From Fasciola hepatica (taxonomy: Eukaryota > Platyhelminthes > Trematoda > Plagiorchiida > Fasciolidae): a stretch of 64,000 nucleotides of DNA. Below, in pieces: positions 50,130 to 62,078 of the stretch. The notes below the pieces were generated by a model, which saw only the letters and a list, made by a program, of their open reading frames with translations, was not told the DNA's origin and searched no databases. Positions within the stretch are counted from its first letter, which is position 1. The number at the start of each line of letters is the position of its first letter. The stretch is from contig CANUEZ040000028.1 in assembly GCA_948099385.1 (NCBI GenBank), forward strand, positions 4,565,501-4,629,500. Reading direction: 5' to 3'. Made by a program: the position numbers and the translations under genes.

Positions 50130-50189
<60 letters not shown>
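50130..50189. repeat. (TA)n microsatellite
   Basis: A pure AT dinucleotide tract of about 60 bases at the 3' truncation point of the BEL/Pao fragment. Confidence 0.97.
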
Positions 50190-50192
<3 letters not shown>

Positions 50193-50228
50193 CGAATTGC
50201 TACGCCACATCGTCAGATGAAAGCTCGA

Positions 50229-50870
50229 TTACCGGAGCGCCGACTGTAAATGGCTCACCACTAGTCGGAGCTCTCTAACCAATTGGCAGCTAATGAGGAG
50301 ATCGTCAACATAAAAGGACCTTCGTAGATACTTAGAATCAAATTCTAATGATTGGTTCGTATTATTGGTATTGGCTCTGTTCAAAGCGAATATGGCACAA
50401 CATGGTGAGGACGTAGCTCCGAAAGGGTGCACAGTCATTTGGTACACTTCTGGCGCACGTTCCAAGTCTCCTTCTGTCCACCACAAGAACCTAAGGCATG
50501 AGCGCTGATGTTGAGGTACCTTTACTTGATGAAACATCGCTTCAATTTCCGCCACCACGGCGAAAATGTGTTCTGGAAACCGTGTTAATACTCCACATAG
50601 GTTATTTGTGAGGTCTGGGTCGGAAAATAACTGAAGGTTCACATAGGTGTTCTGATATTTACTTGCGCAGTCGAAAACAATCCTTAGTTTCTCTGTTTTC
50701 ATGGGGTTGATTACATGGTGATTCGGCAAATACCAAACTTGACCCGGGACGTCCTCCATAACATGTTGACACCTTTCGGCGTAACCTTTGGCTAAGTAAC
50801 TATTCATCACCTCAGCATAGCGTTCTTTGAGCTCAGCGTGTTTCATTAGTCGAGCCTTCAACCACAACAA
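50229..50870 (-). pseudogene. BEL/Pao reverse transcriptase, truncated
   Basis: 213 codons. KLRIVFDCASKYQNTYVN (residues 61-78) is the BEL block in which R(V/I)VFD.S. is usual. FAVVAEIEAMFHQVKVP (103-119) is motif A, where ADIE.M(F/Y).Q is expected, so the catalytic Asp is Glu at residue 108. MTVHPFGATSSP (145-156) is the VPFG..SSP block, and FYVDDLLIS (186-194) is the catalytic loop with both Asp present. The frame ends soon after and the remainder is lost at the (TA)n tract. Upstream, the same frame continues past a stop toward the protease frame. Confidence 0.88.
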
Positions 50871-51008
50871 ACGTTTCCGTGCTATGGATTGGTTGTTCGG
50901 AAGACTTAGGCAACCATCTTTTCAGGGCAACGGGACTTCTAATTTGCCGTTTAAGAACCGAGTAGATAGTTCTAGCGTTTTGAGCACTTGCTTATCTTCT
51001 ACTGATGT

Positions 51009-52049
51009 TCATTTACCCAAAACTGTAGATTCGTTGAACTCCGACGCCCATATAGCCTCTAACCGGTCCATAAGAGGGTCACCCTCATTTATATAATCAA
51101 CGCGAACATTTCTTTGGCCATCGCTAAAGACTAGTCCCACGACGGTCCAACAGAGGGGCGTACGTTTAGCGTAAGGATCCGCTTTCCCGCCGTACTGATG
51201 TTCTAGCACCCAATAGGCCGCTGGTACATTCATACCTATCAGTATCGATACTCTCCCGTCTTCAATTGTCGGCAGGTTGATGCCGCGCAGATGAGCCCAA
51301 TCCTTAGTTCGGCCAGGAACAAAACGTTTTAACTCGGGAAGCTGTTGGACTGTCCAGGCTCGCTTAATTTCTGTACGTTCCCCTCCTTCTAAGGAAAGCA
51401 GCTGAAGCCCAACCACCTCAGAGTTTATCTCAGTTGTCTGCATGATGGTTGAAACTGAGAGCGTGGCTTGTTGTCCGGCCAAACCCAATTCATTAGCCAG
51501 GTTTTTGTCTATAAGTGTGGAGTCGGAACCTCCGTCTAGGAATGCATAGGTTTTTACTGATCCTAGTGGTATGATTCCCAAATAGGATGTACAATTTCCA
51601 GCCGAAGTCGCATGACAACGGGAGTTGTCTTGGATAGTCGCCGGATTCCGCCCCGTACTCACTGGCTCTTGCGGGTGCAGTAAGGGGTGGTGACCCAGCG
51701 TACAACGTCCTACACCACAGGTCATGCGTGACCTGCAATTAACGGACTCGTGATTCAGGCATAAATGACACATTTTTTTAACCTCCACAAAGGAAGGCCT
51801 CTGTGGTACACTCCACGCTAAGAACCTCCCACAATGATCCGTGTAATGGTGTCCCTCGCACTGCATACAGCATCTGCGTGCCATTGTCGGCTTAACAGTT
51901 GGCGCTGGAGTTGTTTGTGAGTGATGTAGTGACTCTTTGTGGGGTGCGCTTCTATCAGCAGGAGGTGGTGCTTGTGAGTTCGGCCAAGTGACAGAATAGG
52001 ATTCATGAGCCATTTGTACATCAGCCCTCTCATCTACAAATTCCGTCAA
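51009..52049 (-). pseudogene. BEL/Pao gag C-terminus with zinc knuckle and aspartic protease
   Basis: An open frame of 346 codons. A CX2CX3HX4C knuckle (C61, C64, H68, C73) is followed by a Cys/His-rich block (CHLCLNH and CGVGRCTLGHHPLLH, about 94-125), typical of BEL gag ends. The aspartic protease motif FLDGGSDSTLI (170-180) has the catalytic Asp at 172 but Gly where Ser or Thr usually follows. The block ILIGMNVPAAYW, near residue 270, is the conserved (L/I)IG.D.P...W segment. It shares the RT frame but not the gag frame, so a shift occurred near 52.1 kb. In the family the polyprotein is cleaved by this protease. Confidence 0.87.
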
Positions 52050-52150
52050 ATCCGAGAAGGTTGGTTCTCAGCCTAGTCGTGAGATAGACGCGGCGACCTC
52101 AGACCACTTAAACTGGAAGACTTAGGCAGTCTGCGTACTGTTTCCGAAAG

Positions 52151-52894
52151 CTATCTAGAGGCTTTGAGGTCATCAACACGATTTAACTGACGCAGAGTGT
52201 TTTGGCAGTTCCGCATTTCCCCGGCCAATTTCATCAGCACCACTGGGTCCATGGTTTTAATGACGGGCCCGTCCACAAGGCTATCTAGGTGTGCCCTGGC
52301 TATCACGTGAGCTTGGCCAAACCTCCTACGGAGAATTTCTAAGGCGCCTTGGTAGCCCTCGCTTGTATCCAGGATAGAACAGCTCTCGACGGCTTCTTTG
52401 GCCTCACCCTTACAGTAGTGTATTAAATATGATAGGCAACACTCGTCATCCGTGCCCCGTTTCCCAATGGCACTATCAAAACTTCTCATGAACAGCCAAT
52501 ACTTTTTCGGGTTTCCATCAAAATAAATTATTTCTCTTTGTGGTAAAGTGGACAAATGAGATACCTGACTAAACTTCTGACAACCAATGATCTTATTTGA
52601 TGGAAATGATGGTGTTTCAAACCCGGAAACGGCTGGGGCACTGGCCCTAAATACCAAGGTAGACAGCGGCCGCGATCCTTCGACCACTGGGGACTCACCA
52701 CCGGCTGAAATCTCTTCGACTGTGGTAGCTCTTGCATGCGAATCCTCAAATTTTCCACTCTTCGTGTTGAACTCGCAATCTGAAATCCGGAAAAGTTCTT
52801 TAAATTCCTTGAGGAGATCCATAGGTTCTTTTGACTCAGTCGTGTAAAGTTCCAGATCGGGGGCAGATAAAGACTTGTCTGAATGGGTCTGCAA
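52151..52894 (-). pseudogene. BEL/Pao gag (DUF1759-like)
   Basis: 247 codons. The region YFDGNPKKYWLFMRSFDSAI (124-143), followed by CCLSYLIHYCKGEAKEAVES (152-171), is the hallmark of BEL gag, where F.G....W..F...F and L..L......G.A...(V/I) are conserved. ALEILRRRFGQAHVIA (184-199) is the matching (L/A)...L...(F/Y)G block. The N-terminal 110 residues are low in recognisable motifs. Past the stop, the other frame continues with WSEVAASISR, the normal next block, so the original gag was longer. A short segment upstream, up to about 52941, is open in another frame. Confidence 0.85.
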
Positions 52895-52941
52895 TGCTTG
52901 GTAAATTGGCTAACCGTAAGTGAAATCCTTTCGACCGTCAA

Positions 52942-55900
52942 CTTTGACCGTTCTGATTGAATTCCGCCCAGATTCGTACGACCTAGCTGCTTCCAGCCTT
53001 TCTAGGGTGCTCCTTCTCTGTGTGGCTTACTTCGCGTCTCAAACAAATTTCAAAAGACTTTGACTGAAAGACGTATTATTCCGAAACACGGTTCTATAAT
53101 CGGTACAACGTTAATTGACAATGAATAACCAAAACATACAGCCAAATTTTGAGCCGAGCAAGACACAGATCGTGTATAGTCAGATTTACTGTTGAACTAG
53201 GCGGCAGCGTCATATGTTCGTTTAAACAAATGCAGGTCAATGTCAAAAAGAGGGAAACGGATAAGACAGTTCAAATCACATGAAAGAGTGCGATAAAATC
53301 AATGTGAATCAAATAAAACCAAATGTTCACACTACCGTCAGAGTGGATTAAGGACCAATCACGAATTGGAACTGAGTTCAGTAGAATGACCAACTCTGGG
53401 CCCACTACACAGGGGAACAACCTGCAAGAGATTCACATGTAGATTGTGACTACTAACAAGCTGTTAGTAGCCAGTGAGAAAAACGTGTAGTCTACAGGAA
53501 ACGTACAGTTACCATGCCCTTCGATGACGCGGACGTGTGCTGTAATGGGATGTTCGAAAGCCCGGCTTACTCCTTCGTATTGTGGTTTCTTGAAATAATT
53601 GCGTAATGTGATATATACTTCTGAAGTTCTGCAATAAAGTTAGACTCTGAGCTGCTATATTCAACCGAAGTTTCCAAGACAATGGTACTTTCAAAAACAA
53701 TGTCAACTTGACGTTAAAGCTTTTTCCAGTGGACAGGTGCTTGCTCGTGCCATGTAGGTGTCCATATTTTGGTTTGTTTCTAGGAATAACGCACATACAG
53801 GTGAGAATAGATAGTTGATATCAGCTCCCACACCTAATTGTGGGAGATGGTTTCGAACGTACCACTCGTGAGTCCCGGTTACCAAGGCGATACACCCACA
53901 GCAGTGATCCGTGTGTCTGCAATCCCGTTCCCTTCTTTGTGTTCATATTGGTAATTTTATTCAAAGTATATGCATACCCATAATTGTTGAAAGCGAGTGC
54001 ATAATATTCCCGCAAATCCCATTGGCAGAACACAAATTGCGAAGACTTGGATCTTTTTTGTCCCAATAAAATTAACATTTGTCCCCGTAAGACTGACGAT
54101 AAGGACTGTATCAAAACCACGGATGCAATACTGATTTTTTAAGCCAGCATTGCTCTCCAATTATAATGTTATGAAGAATGCTAAAATGTGAGGGAATGCA
54201 CCCAGCACGTTGCTAATAGACCGCCTGGTTCAATGAAGCAGACAGCACGTTATCAGCTGTCCAGAATCGCCGACAAGATCAGAACCATTGAAGCGATCAA
54301 TGGATCAGTCAACGTTTAACATTCGACCAGAGCCGAATCAGCCAATCCTGGAGCAGCCAGATAAATCAGCCAGACGGACCGTTCAGGTCTATCCGTAGGC
54401 CAATAAGCTTTTATGCACTGTTTCGGTTATGACGAGAGCATATCCTAAATAAACAATGTATTCTGTATCAATAAAACGAAATTGATTCTGAGGCAGAACT
54501 GACTTCTCTCTAGAGCCAGTGGGACGGTAAACAACATGAAATAAGTAATTCGTCTATCTAAAGCAGAATCAGTCTCCTTAACTTGTAAATAACCCGCTTT
54601 AAGCAGGAAATTCAATAAACAGTTTTTTACTCAAGATGCTCTAAACCACATTATGCTGGCAGGAGAGTTTGAACGGGAGTAAATGACAATCACGCGCATA
54701 TTTTGTCATTTTACTGGGGTCATTCCAGCTGAAGTTGTGGAAATCAAATTTACCAGAGTGAAACAACCCTCACTTTGCCAGTCATATAGATATTCTGGGA
54801 AATTGCCTGACAACTATGCTGATGCTACAGCCGATGCACTGTTTTAAGTGATTTCGGTTTTGGTAGACGTTCTTTCGAAACGAAACAGGATTATCTTATG
54901 TAGACTGCACAGTGGTTGGTTTTATTAAAATATCAGCTGGCTCAAGTGGCATTTCTTCTATAGGTCAGCATCTAAGGAGACAAGTACCTGTGATGAATAT
55001 TTCAGCATGTTATTACCCTTCCATCATGTGTGGTTTTGGCGATGAACGTATACAGTCGATGGAACAAGGCTGCCTCCGACCAACGTTTTCCAAAGTCATC
55101 GTTGGTAATTTTGGTTACTGGCGCCATTCTTAGTTCTGATAGACATCATACTTCATTGGCCAGACAGTAATGTTGATAAGAGTGGCTGACCTAGGTTCTT
55201 GTCACTGAAAGCGAACTGATGCATAAATAACTTGGTTGCCGCATCATCATCCACCTTAATCAAAGTTGTCTCCAAGGCCGAATATGAGACCGTATCTGGG
55301 TGATAGAATTTGTGTAGACTAACCATCTGGAATACCAACCACCTGGAGCAACAGCGTTATTCGTGAATTCGCATCGGCAGTGCAATGTCTGGAAGCCTGG
55401 CTTCGTTATACGTTTCAGAGTTTTGACTCCACAATTATAGCCCCAAATGTAACGATGAAAGTTTGCTACGTAAATACCAATGAAGTAACAAACTCATTTC
55501 TTTTCGATGTCTTTCTCCCGTTTGGAATGGACACTCTGAAGGGATACTAGATTTTCTTCGTGGTGAAAAAATTCTTGGGAAAAGCAAGTGTGTTCACGAG
55601 TATCACAGAAATATACTAGTTCGTTGTAGAGTTAAAATTAATTTTTCTCAAGGTTCAACTCCACCGGGTGGCCCAATACTTAAGGCCTAAATTGGAGTCG
55701 GGTGCGGAACATATCCAGGAAGGCAGCAGTGAATTAAAAAACAGATTTCGAAAACCAAGTGACAAGTTGGCAAGCCTAGCTGCAAATATTTAGGCAAACA
55801 CTGACTACCTCAGTGGAACCACTTTTTATTTTTTTGTCCGAACTCTGCGCAATCGCTAATCGAGTCAACCTCATTCAAATTATATCCATTTTCGCCGAAA

Positions 55901-56212
55901 TACGGATCAGCAGCGGTCTGCGTCGTTTACCATTTTTGCCGTACAAAAGGAAATCCTCTTTTTTGATTCCTTTGTTAAATTTTCTTGCCGGCCAAACTAT
56001 TTGGTGTTTGTGAAATGAGGCAAGCGAAATCTGGAATCGGAGCAGACACGTTTTGATTCGTGGTGTTCCGAGAGGTCACGGGTTGCCTTATGAGAAGTGT
56101 GCACACATGGCCTTAAAAATACAACGCGTGTTAGTCCTTTTCTGACACTAAGGGAAAAGGTTGCTTTCGAAAAATCGTCCAAGAGGCTTTAATTACGGAT
56201 CTCTCAATGAAT
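52942..56212. other. Unassigned sequence
   Basis: No BEL LTR could be shown just upstream of gag. The stretch 54.2-54.47 kb is less AT-rich and ends near CAATAAAACG, which resembles an LTR with a polyadenylation signal; no partner copy is present. Around 54.68-54.85 kb a plus-strand frame of about 50 codons ending ADATADALF is coding-like but unassigned. Confidence 0.4.
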
Positions 56213-56216
56213 GACC

Positions 56217-56499
56217 GGTAGTGGTCGAGCGGTTTACACCATTTTCTTACCACCTCAGCGGTGAGACACATTCGAATCCCCTCCACCACCGGTCGCTCAG
56301 GTAGTGGACAGTAACCCCGTTGTGGTCCGGCTCGGTACTACCCCTGATCTACTGGGACCGTATGTGATTATCCACTCAGAGTCTCAGGATGTCGTGGCTT
56401 CCTATTCCTAACAATGTCATGTGCCTTTATGGCTATGAGGCCTACCCCTTCCACCACACTCATGCACTAGCAAGTAGTAAAATAATAAAATAAAAAAAT
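56217..56499 (+). mobile_element. tRNA-derived SINE
   Basis: The head begins GGTAGTG and pairs with CACCACC at about 56284-56290 as a 7-bp acceptor-like stem with one mismatch. The A box TGGTCGAGCGG (56222-56232) is an excellent match, and the B box CATTCGAATCC (56269-56279) is one base pair-type away from consensus. The spacing fits a Leu- or Ser-type tRNA with a longer variable arm. A less AT-rich, tRNA-unrelated body of about 180 bases follows, ending in an A-rich tail (56476-56497, TAAAATAATAAAATAAAAAA). The T stem does not pair, so it is not a working tRNA gene. It would have been mobilised by a LINE. Confidence 0.75.
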
Positions 56500-57089
56500 C
56501 GCGATAGATAATAAGGGATAATTCTAATTCTCCAGTATATAATTTTATGTAAACCTTTATTCATCCACTGAAATGTGCGATTTTATTTGCAAAGGCACTT
56601 ATTCCATAGGGTACGTAGAACTTAACACCGTTCGATTAATAATGTCCGACGGTCCTAATCGTTGGGATTTGGTTTAGCTTTTGATGTAGTGAAAATCAGT
56701 CTTATACGGGAATAACTACATATCTGTTTCATAAACAACTGACGAAAGCAAGCAGTACCTAAGAAACTGTGCATTATCCGTTCATATGCGACCAAGTAAG
56801 CACGAAAGTCAGTAAACAAGCAAGCACTGCATTTGAGTAAGCACTGGCTGTACATATAATCAGCGCAGTCAAGCACGGCCACTGGAGCTTGATGATAAGT
56901 GATTGGATAAAACGGTCCAGTTACATGCAAGGTGTGTGCCTGTAAGTAATCGTCGTAGTCAATAGGCAAGGATCAACAGAGAATCAACAAAATAGAATGG
57001 ATCGACTATCTTTGTTGAGCCGAACTCCAAAATGGACACAACAATCCCGTGATCCATGTTATGCATCATTGACATTCTGTCCTGTCTCC
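56500..57089. other. Unassigned sequence with a coding-like minus-strand frame
   Basis: The minus-strand frame at 56655-56969 is open for 104 codons with balanced codon use (containing TGPFYPITYHQAPVAVLDCA). An acceptor-like TTACTTACAG precedes GCACACACC at about 56943. No family is recognised and no donor stands out, so I leave it as unassigned. Confidence 0.3.
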
Positions 57090-57847
57090 ATAAAACCCGT
57101 CAATTCTTCAATCTGATTGTATCAAACGCAAACGTAGTCATCAATGGAGAACCATTACAATGAGAATAGCCCGTGAATTACCTCCGTGGTACCATCAGCC
57201 GTGACCTTACCTGGACAGACCATGTCGTAAAAGTATTGTCCAAAGTTCGGCGACTCACGTTTTAGTTATTACAACCCAAGTCATTTTCTACTACATTTCA
57301 TCTAATAAGACTCTGTATTTTCTTCCATCCTTCCGCACAGGATCTATGAGTCCCTTGTCCTAATCCCGGGACTGCTGGCGAAAGATTTTAAGATTCTCGC
57401 CTTAAAGATTCTCTCCTTTAAACTTTGCCTCTACATAGGGACATTACTTACTACCAGCCCATCCAATTTATCGCAACCCAAAATCACTAGGCATGTCTGA
57501 CTTTTTCTCGTAAGGTCTTAGAAGACAGCTCACACATCTTTCATCCCCATCTTAGCAACTGTATATAAACAGCAGTCACTCGATCGCAATACAGACGTCT
57601 GTTTGCTAGCATTACATCATATAGATCCTCTGTAATTCCTCACGTTGTCCGTTTCTTTACCAACCCAAACACAATCATCAACAATTTCCTTAACTCGCTC
57701 CGTTAAACATATGTTCTTTTTTTCTCTTTTCCTATTGCAATTTTTCTATCGCAAACTTTTGCAGTGAAGTGGCTAAGTAGCAGCTAAATATTTACCCTAG
57801 GGCGCATAAAACATATACTTGACGGACTGACTGACTGACTGACTGAG
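57090..57847 (+). mobile_element. LINE 3' end, 5'-truncated (jockey/CR1 type)
   Basis: In one plus-strand frame VNYLRGTISRDLTWTDHVV (from 57173) matches the post-RT block (V.YLGV.(I/L)...L.W..H(I/V)) and continues as KVLSKVRRLTF to a stop. The ending QYRRLFASITSYRSSVIPHV with a final stop TAA at 57704-57706 is in the same frame and matches the C-terminus of these elements. Intervening sequence is shifted but recognisable (FSRKVLEDSSHIFHPHLS). The 3' UTR of about 110 bases ends in a (TGAC)n run (57820-57847), a usual tail for such elements. 5' truncation is typical. Family differs from the LINE at 39.9 kb. Confidence 0.75.
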
Positions 57848-59288
57848 ATTTTAACCTTCAAAGTCCAATGCGGAATGTGCGCACTGATTTACAATTCCAA
57901 CACTGATGTTAAGTTGTCAGTCAAACTCGAATCGGGATCACTGAGGGAATGGTAAAGATGAGCACTTTAGTCTACACTATTATGTTGGATTATTGTATCA
58001 CTAAAAACTCCCATTACATACATTCTCGGCTACTCTGAGCAGGACTGCGTCTACGTTTACCATACATTCAGTTTGGTTCACCAACATACGAGGCTCTCCA
58101 TTGATCACGAGCCTGGAAACATGCTTCTGTGAAAGCTATGGTATCCAGGTACACAGACGGTAGCGTGAAAGTGTTCTTGTATCGAGGACACACACGACCA
58201 AGTCAGAACACAAATTCCATGAGTTTAGTGTATCCAAGTCAGAAGCTTATATTCGTGTGAATGAAACGGGTAAAGCCCGATAAAACTGACCAAGAAAATG
58301 TTAAACTGTAAATCGAAACTACTAAAATACATTCTCCCATCGAAAGGCTACCCGCATATTTCTGTCAACATGAACTGTGATCCATGCACACAAAGTCAGC
58401 GGCGACTGTCAACCATTGAATGCAACATAGTGGTTCGCAGTAATTCTGGTTCGGTGAAAAGACTGAGTTCTTTACACACCATATCAAATTGGCCAAGTAT
58501 GACCTGCTCTAACCACACCAACATATACGTGCCCATCTAATCAAACGACCGTTATCTGTTTATGCCAGCTGTGACTTTGATACCTTTTTACGAGTAACTG
58601 CTCGGCCAATTATCAATCCTGAACTACTTGACAGAGAACGAATTATCCTGCTCCCCACTGGCTGAATAATTACCTGGAAGTAGTAGACTAAATGTCAGTA
58701 AGCAAATATGCACCAGTGGTTTGCATCACACATAATTTACTGTACATAGTGGAACGGTTTTTCCCCAGAAAAGTTTGGTTAGCATATTCGCACAGTCTGC
58801 TCAGGTTTCCTGCAGTTAATCAAAGTGATCTCGATCCGGAGATAGAAGCGTGTTACGAGGATGCTAATTGAGCTTCTTTCTTTGCGGCTTCTCTGGTTAG
58901 CAATAATCTTTGTGAATATAAAACACTGGCAAGTTTATCGCTCAGTTGCAAGAACGGCTATGGTTGAATTTGGAGTATACCTGAAAAGACATATGGAAAT
59001 ATAAATCCGAGCTCGAACTTTCAATGGATAGTTTGCCATGGTAAATTCTCTAGTTTGTACTTCAAAACTGTTAGTTCAAGCAAGTTGCCGAAAAATTCAA
59101 AGTGCTGTCCAGATGTTTTCATCAAATTGTGAATGACAACTGCATATTCATGTAATGTAGGATGACCGATTAGAAAGATGTTGAAATGTTATGATGCTGA
59201 AATTGGTTGACTCCGACGTTGTTCAAGCCCACACACGGTTGCCACCCTCGCTTTCGTACCGCCTGTGCTCTCTCATCTCTCCTACGAG
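57848..59288. other. Unassigned sequence
   Basis: No recognisable coding or repeat signal beyond short open frames. Confidence 0.45.
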
Positions 59289-59461
59289 GCCACAGAAAAA
59301 GGTGCGAAATTTTCGCTTATGGATCACACAGTTTACCCGCTCCATGTTACGATAGCATATGGCACCCGTCACAGTGAACCAACTTTCCTTCTAACGGTCT
59401 ACAGCTGCGTTTTTCTACAAATCAATCGGTTGCTCAAAGGCGCAACAGTACAATACAACAT
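59289..59461 (+). CDS. Candidate internal exon, unknown product
   Basis: A pyrimidine-rich tract (CTCTCTCATCTCTCCTACGAG) precedes the AG at 59287-59288, and a consensus donor GTGAGT begins at 59462. The 173-bp interval is open in one frame: it begins ATEKGAKFSLMDHTVYPLH and includes a hydrophobic segment TFLLTVYSCVFLQI. Composition is less AT-rich than the flanks. The frame is also open for some 20 codons upstream of the acceptor. I do not recognise the product, and no partner exon was found. Confidence 0.28.
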
Positions 59462-62078
59462 GTGAGTAACGCAACGATGTTGTACCATAAGGTCCTGAAA
59501 CTTGACAGGATGTTGAGTTTTTCCGCCAAAATGGCAGGTGACAAGTGGTGGTTGTAGTGCAAATTATTTTGTGTGATGTAGTTTTGTTTTTGACGTAATG
59601 GTCGGTTTAGTATCACCAGCAGTAACTGCTGGTTGTGTCCATGGACAATGCCGCAGCTGGGGTTTCGTGCGATGAAAGGGCGTCAAAATACGCAAATTTT
59701 AGTGCGTCAGTGGGAACAAAGGTCGCTTCACTAACCAGCTGGGACCCATTCTAGTCGAAATCATGTTGTTCTCTCAAAAGTCTCCTTCTCAATGCCGATA
59801 ACCTAGTAGTAGTATTTGCTAATGCGATGTGCAAAGCAAAAAGGAGTAGACATTGCACTTTATTACTTAGAATCGCAAACCAAACAGTGTGCTGATTACA
59901 TTGAAGACAACCTCAAAATAATGACACGCATCGATGTGAATTTCGTCATTCTGATTCCACCACTGGATCTTGGATTAGGCTGTGGATTCATATACCAAGT
60001 AATTCGTAAGTTTCTGGGGTTTATTGAAGGATATTGTTCAAGCTGATCTCAAGAAAACTTGTTCAAAACCTGTTGAGTTCTTGGGGTTCAAACTGAGTAT
60101 AGAAAGGACGATGATCGATGCTCTTCATAGTTCAAACAGTTTACAAATTCAACTATTCCACTCTCGATGTGTAATGAACATTTGTGACTGTTTTGCACCA
60201 CACATTACCGAACTTATGCTATTTTTGCCAATTTCCTTTGGTTCTAGCTAACGTGGAGGTTTGGTAACTAGGCAAACCTGTGTTTGCGAATGATACTGGT
60301 CTTGTTTACAATAACTCCGTGGCGAACATTGTCAGTGCTTACCAAAAACGTGGTGTTTTCAAAACCACGACATTCATCGCACCATCATTCTAAACCGAAA
60401 CACATAATCAGCCCCGAAGAAGATTTCGTCCGGTACCATCTTGTGCAAACGTGAGCACGCTCGGTCAGTTTGACAAATAAAAACACATTTCATCTTAATA
60501 ACGAGTGTGTACACAATCGTAAGTAGGCTGATAAGAAAAGTTGAATAAAAGTGTCTTTTTTTGGACTGAAAGATTCATGGTATGCAAAGACATAAGAGAT
60601 GTACTAGGGCTTATTACGCTCCCTCCGTAAAAGAAACGCAGAAGAATCGAAATGATGAACAGAAGATAGTGTGTTTGCGTACACCCAGATGTAGAAATAT
60701 CACCGATACGACCAATAAACGGACCAGAAACCAATGCATTATCGAAGAGAAATCAAAACGAGTGCGTACAGGCCGGAAAATTCGACAGTTTGTAAAAGCG
60801 AATTCGTGAAAACTTTCTCTTTTAAGTTCGATAAAGTTCAGCCAAATGAATAAATGGAACAGTGACAGAACTAGCATTCAGAATACATCGTAGAGAAGAA
60901 CATCCGAAGTATTATCTGGATAATAATCATTTGTTTCAAAAATGTCGAGTTCTTCACCTTATTTTTAAAATGTACACAGACATTCTGTGTCCACTTCCTG
61001 CAGCATTACTATTAAAACTCATCATGCAAGAGCCCGATTGTAACAGCCCACATCAAAGACATCTCGCCGTTGGTTGTCTTTTACCACAAGTAACATACTA
61101 TTCCGATGCAGCTCGTTTATACTGCACAACAAATAATTTGAGGAAATAAAAATAAACAAAAAAACAACCTTGGTTTGAACTTGCAAATGACTATGAAGAG
61201 TGTCATGCGAATCAACCATACTTAAGTAACAAAATGAATAAATAAAAATATAGAGCCATTGTGGTTCTTTTAGGTTAGCATTATGGGCATCAATGAATTG
61301 CTATTTTTATTGACGTTAGTGAGAAAACACCTCTATTTTAAAATGAGGCGTTTCTTTGGAGCGGTAAATTGCGTCCTGCTCAAACAACACAACGTTATAC
61401 AGGACACAGTGTACACGGGTACACCAAAAACTGGTTTTCTTCATTTTCTTATTCCACGTGAATGCCTTTTCTGTTCGGTACATCAGCCAATTCCTGTAAA
61501 ATTAAATTTATCTGTAAATAAATTGACAGTAATCGTGCCTCGAGACACCGAAAATCGTTTTGAATGATTAAACGTCATTTGTTTTTGCTACAAATTGCAT
61601 TTCATTACTTGTGACTAACTGAGCAAACGTAGACGTAATACGCACTGGATATGTATCCTGAGCTACAGTTTTTAGCCTGCAGTATCTCACCTCTGGTCCG
61701 ACTTCTTATGTGCACGCAAGCAGACATTTCTGTTATAAATTCATTGAAAGTGGTCCCTGTTTCCTGTGACCACTAAGTTTCTTCTCTAGAAGAGGTTTCT
61801 GGTTGAAATTTGTTCCTCATTGCGTATTATAACAATTTAACTTGTAGAACAAATATTTGGTTAAATAGCTGTATTCAAACGATAACTGATACACTCGATT
61901 AGTTCCATCGCATCACACAGTATTAACGCTTTCCTTCATTTGATGATGAAATACCAACCGACAGTACTTTCATAACCATTCTTCCCTATATTATTGCTTT
62001 TAATATCTTTTTATTCATTCGTACTCAACTGGTAATGAAAAAAATAATGAAGTTGATTTTGGTTTTTAGCTGTCAGCT
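59462..62078. other. Unassigned sequence
   Basis: Open frames up to 95 codons occur on both strands (for example 61283-61567 plus, with an ATG start, and 60614-60877 minus), with no domain or supported splice borders. One plus-strand frame at 59816-60046 is coding-like (DNLKIMTRIDVNFVILIPPL) but unassigned. Confidence 0.4.

Larger units (their letters stand above)
50190..52941 (-). mobile_element. BEL/Pao LTR retrotransposon fragment
   Basis: The minus strand reads gag (52894-52151), gag zinc knuckle plus protease (52049-51009) and the first half of reverse transcriptase (50870-50229), in BEL/Pao order. The RT stops at the (TA)n tract at 50130-50189. RNase H, integrase and the 3' LTR are missing, and no LTR was identified upstream of gag. 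Long open frames survive (247, 346 and 213 codons), so this is the best preserved element here. Even so, the gag/protease frame change, the stop between protease and RT and a catalytic substitution argue that it is inactive. Confidence 0.9.
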
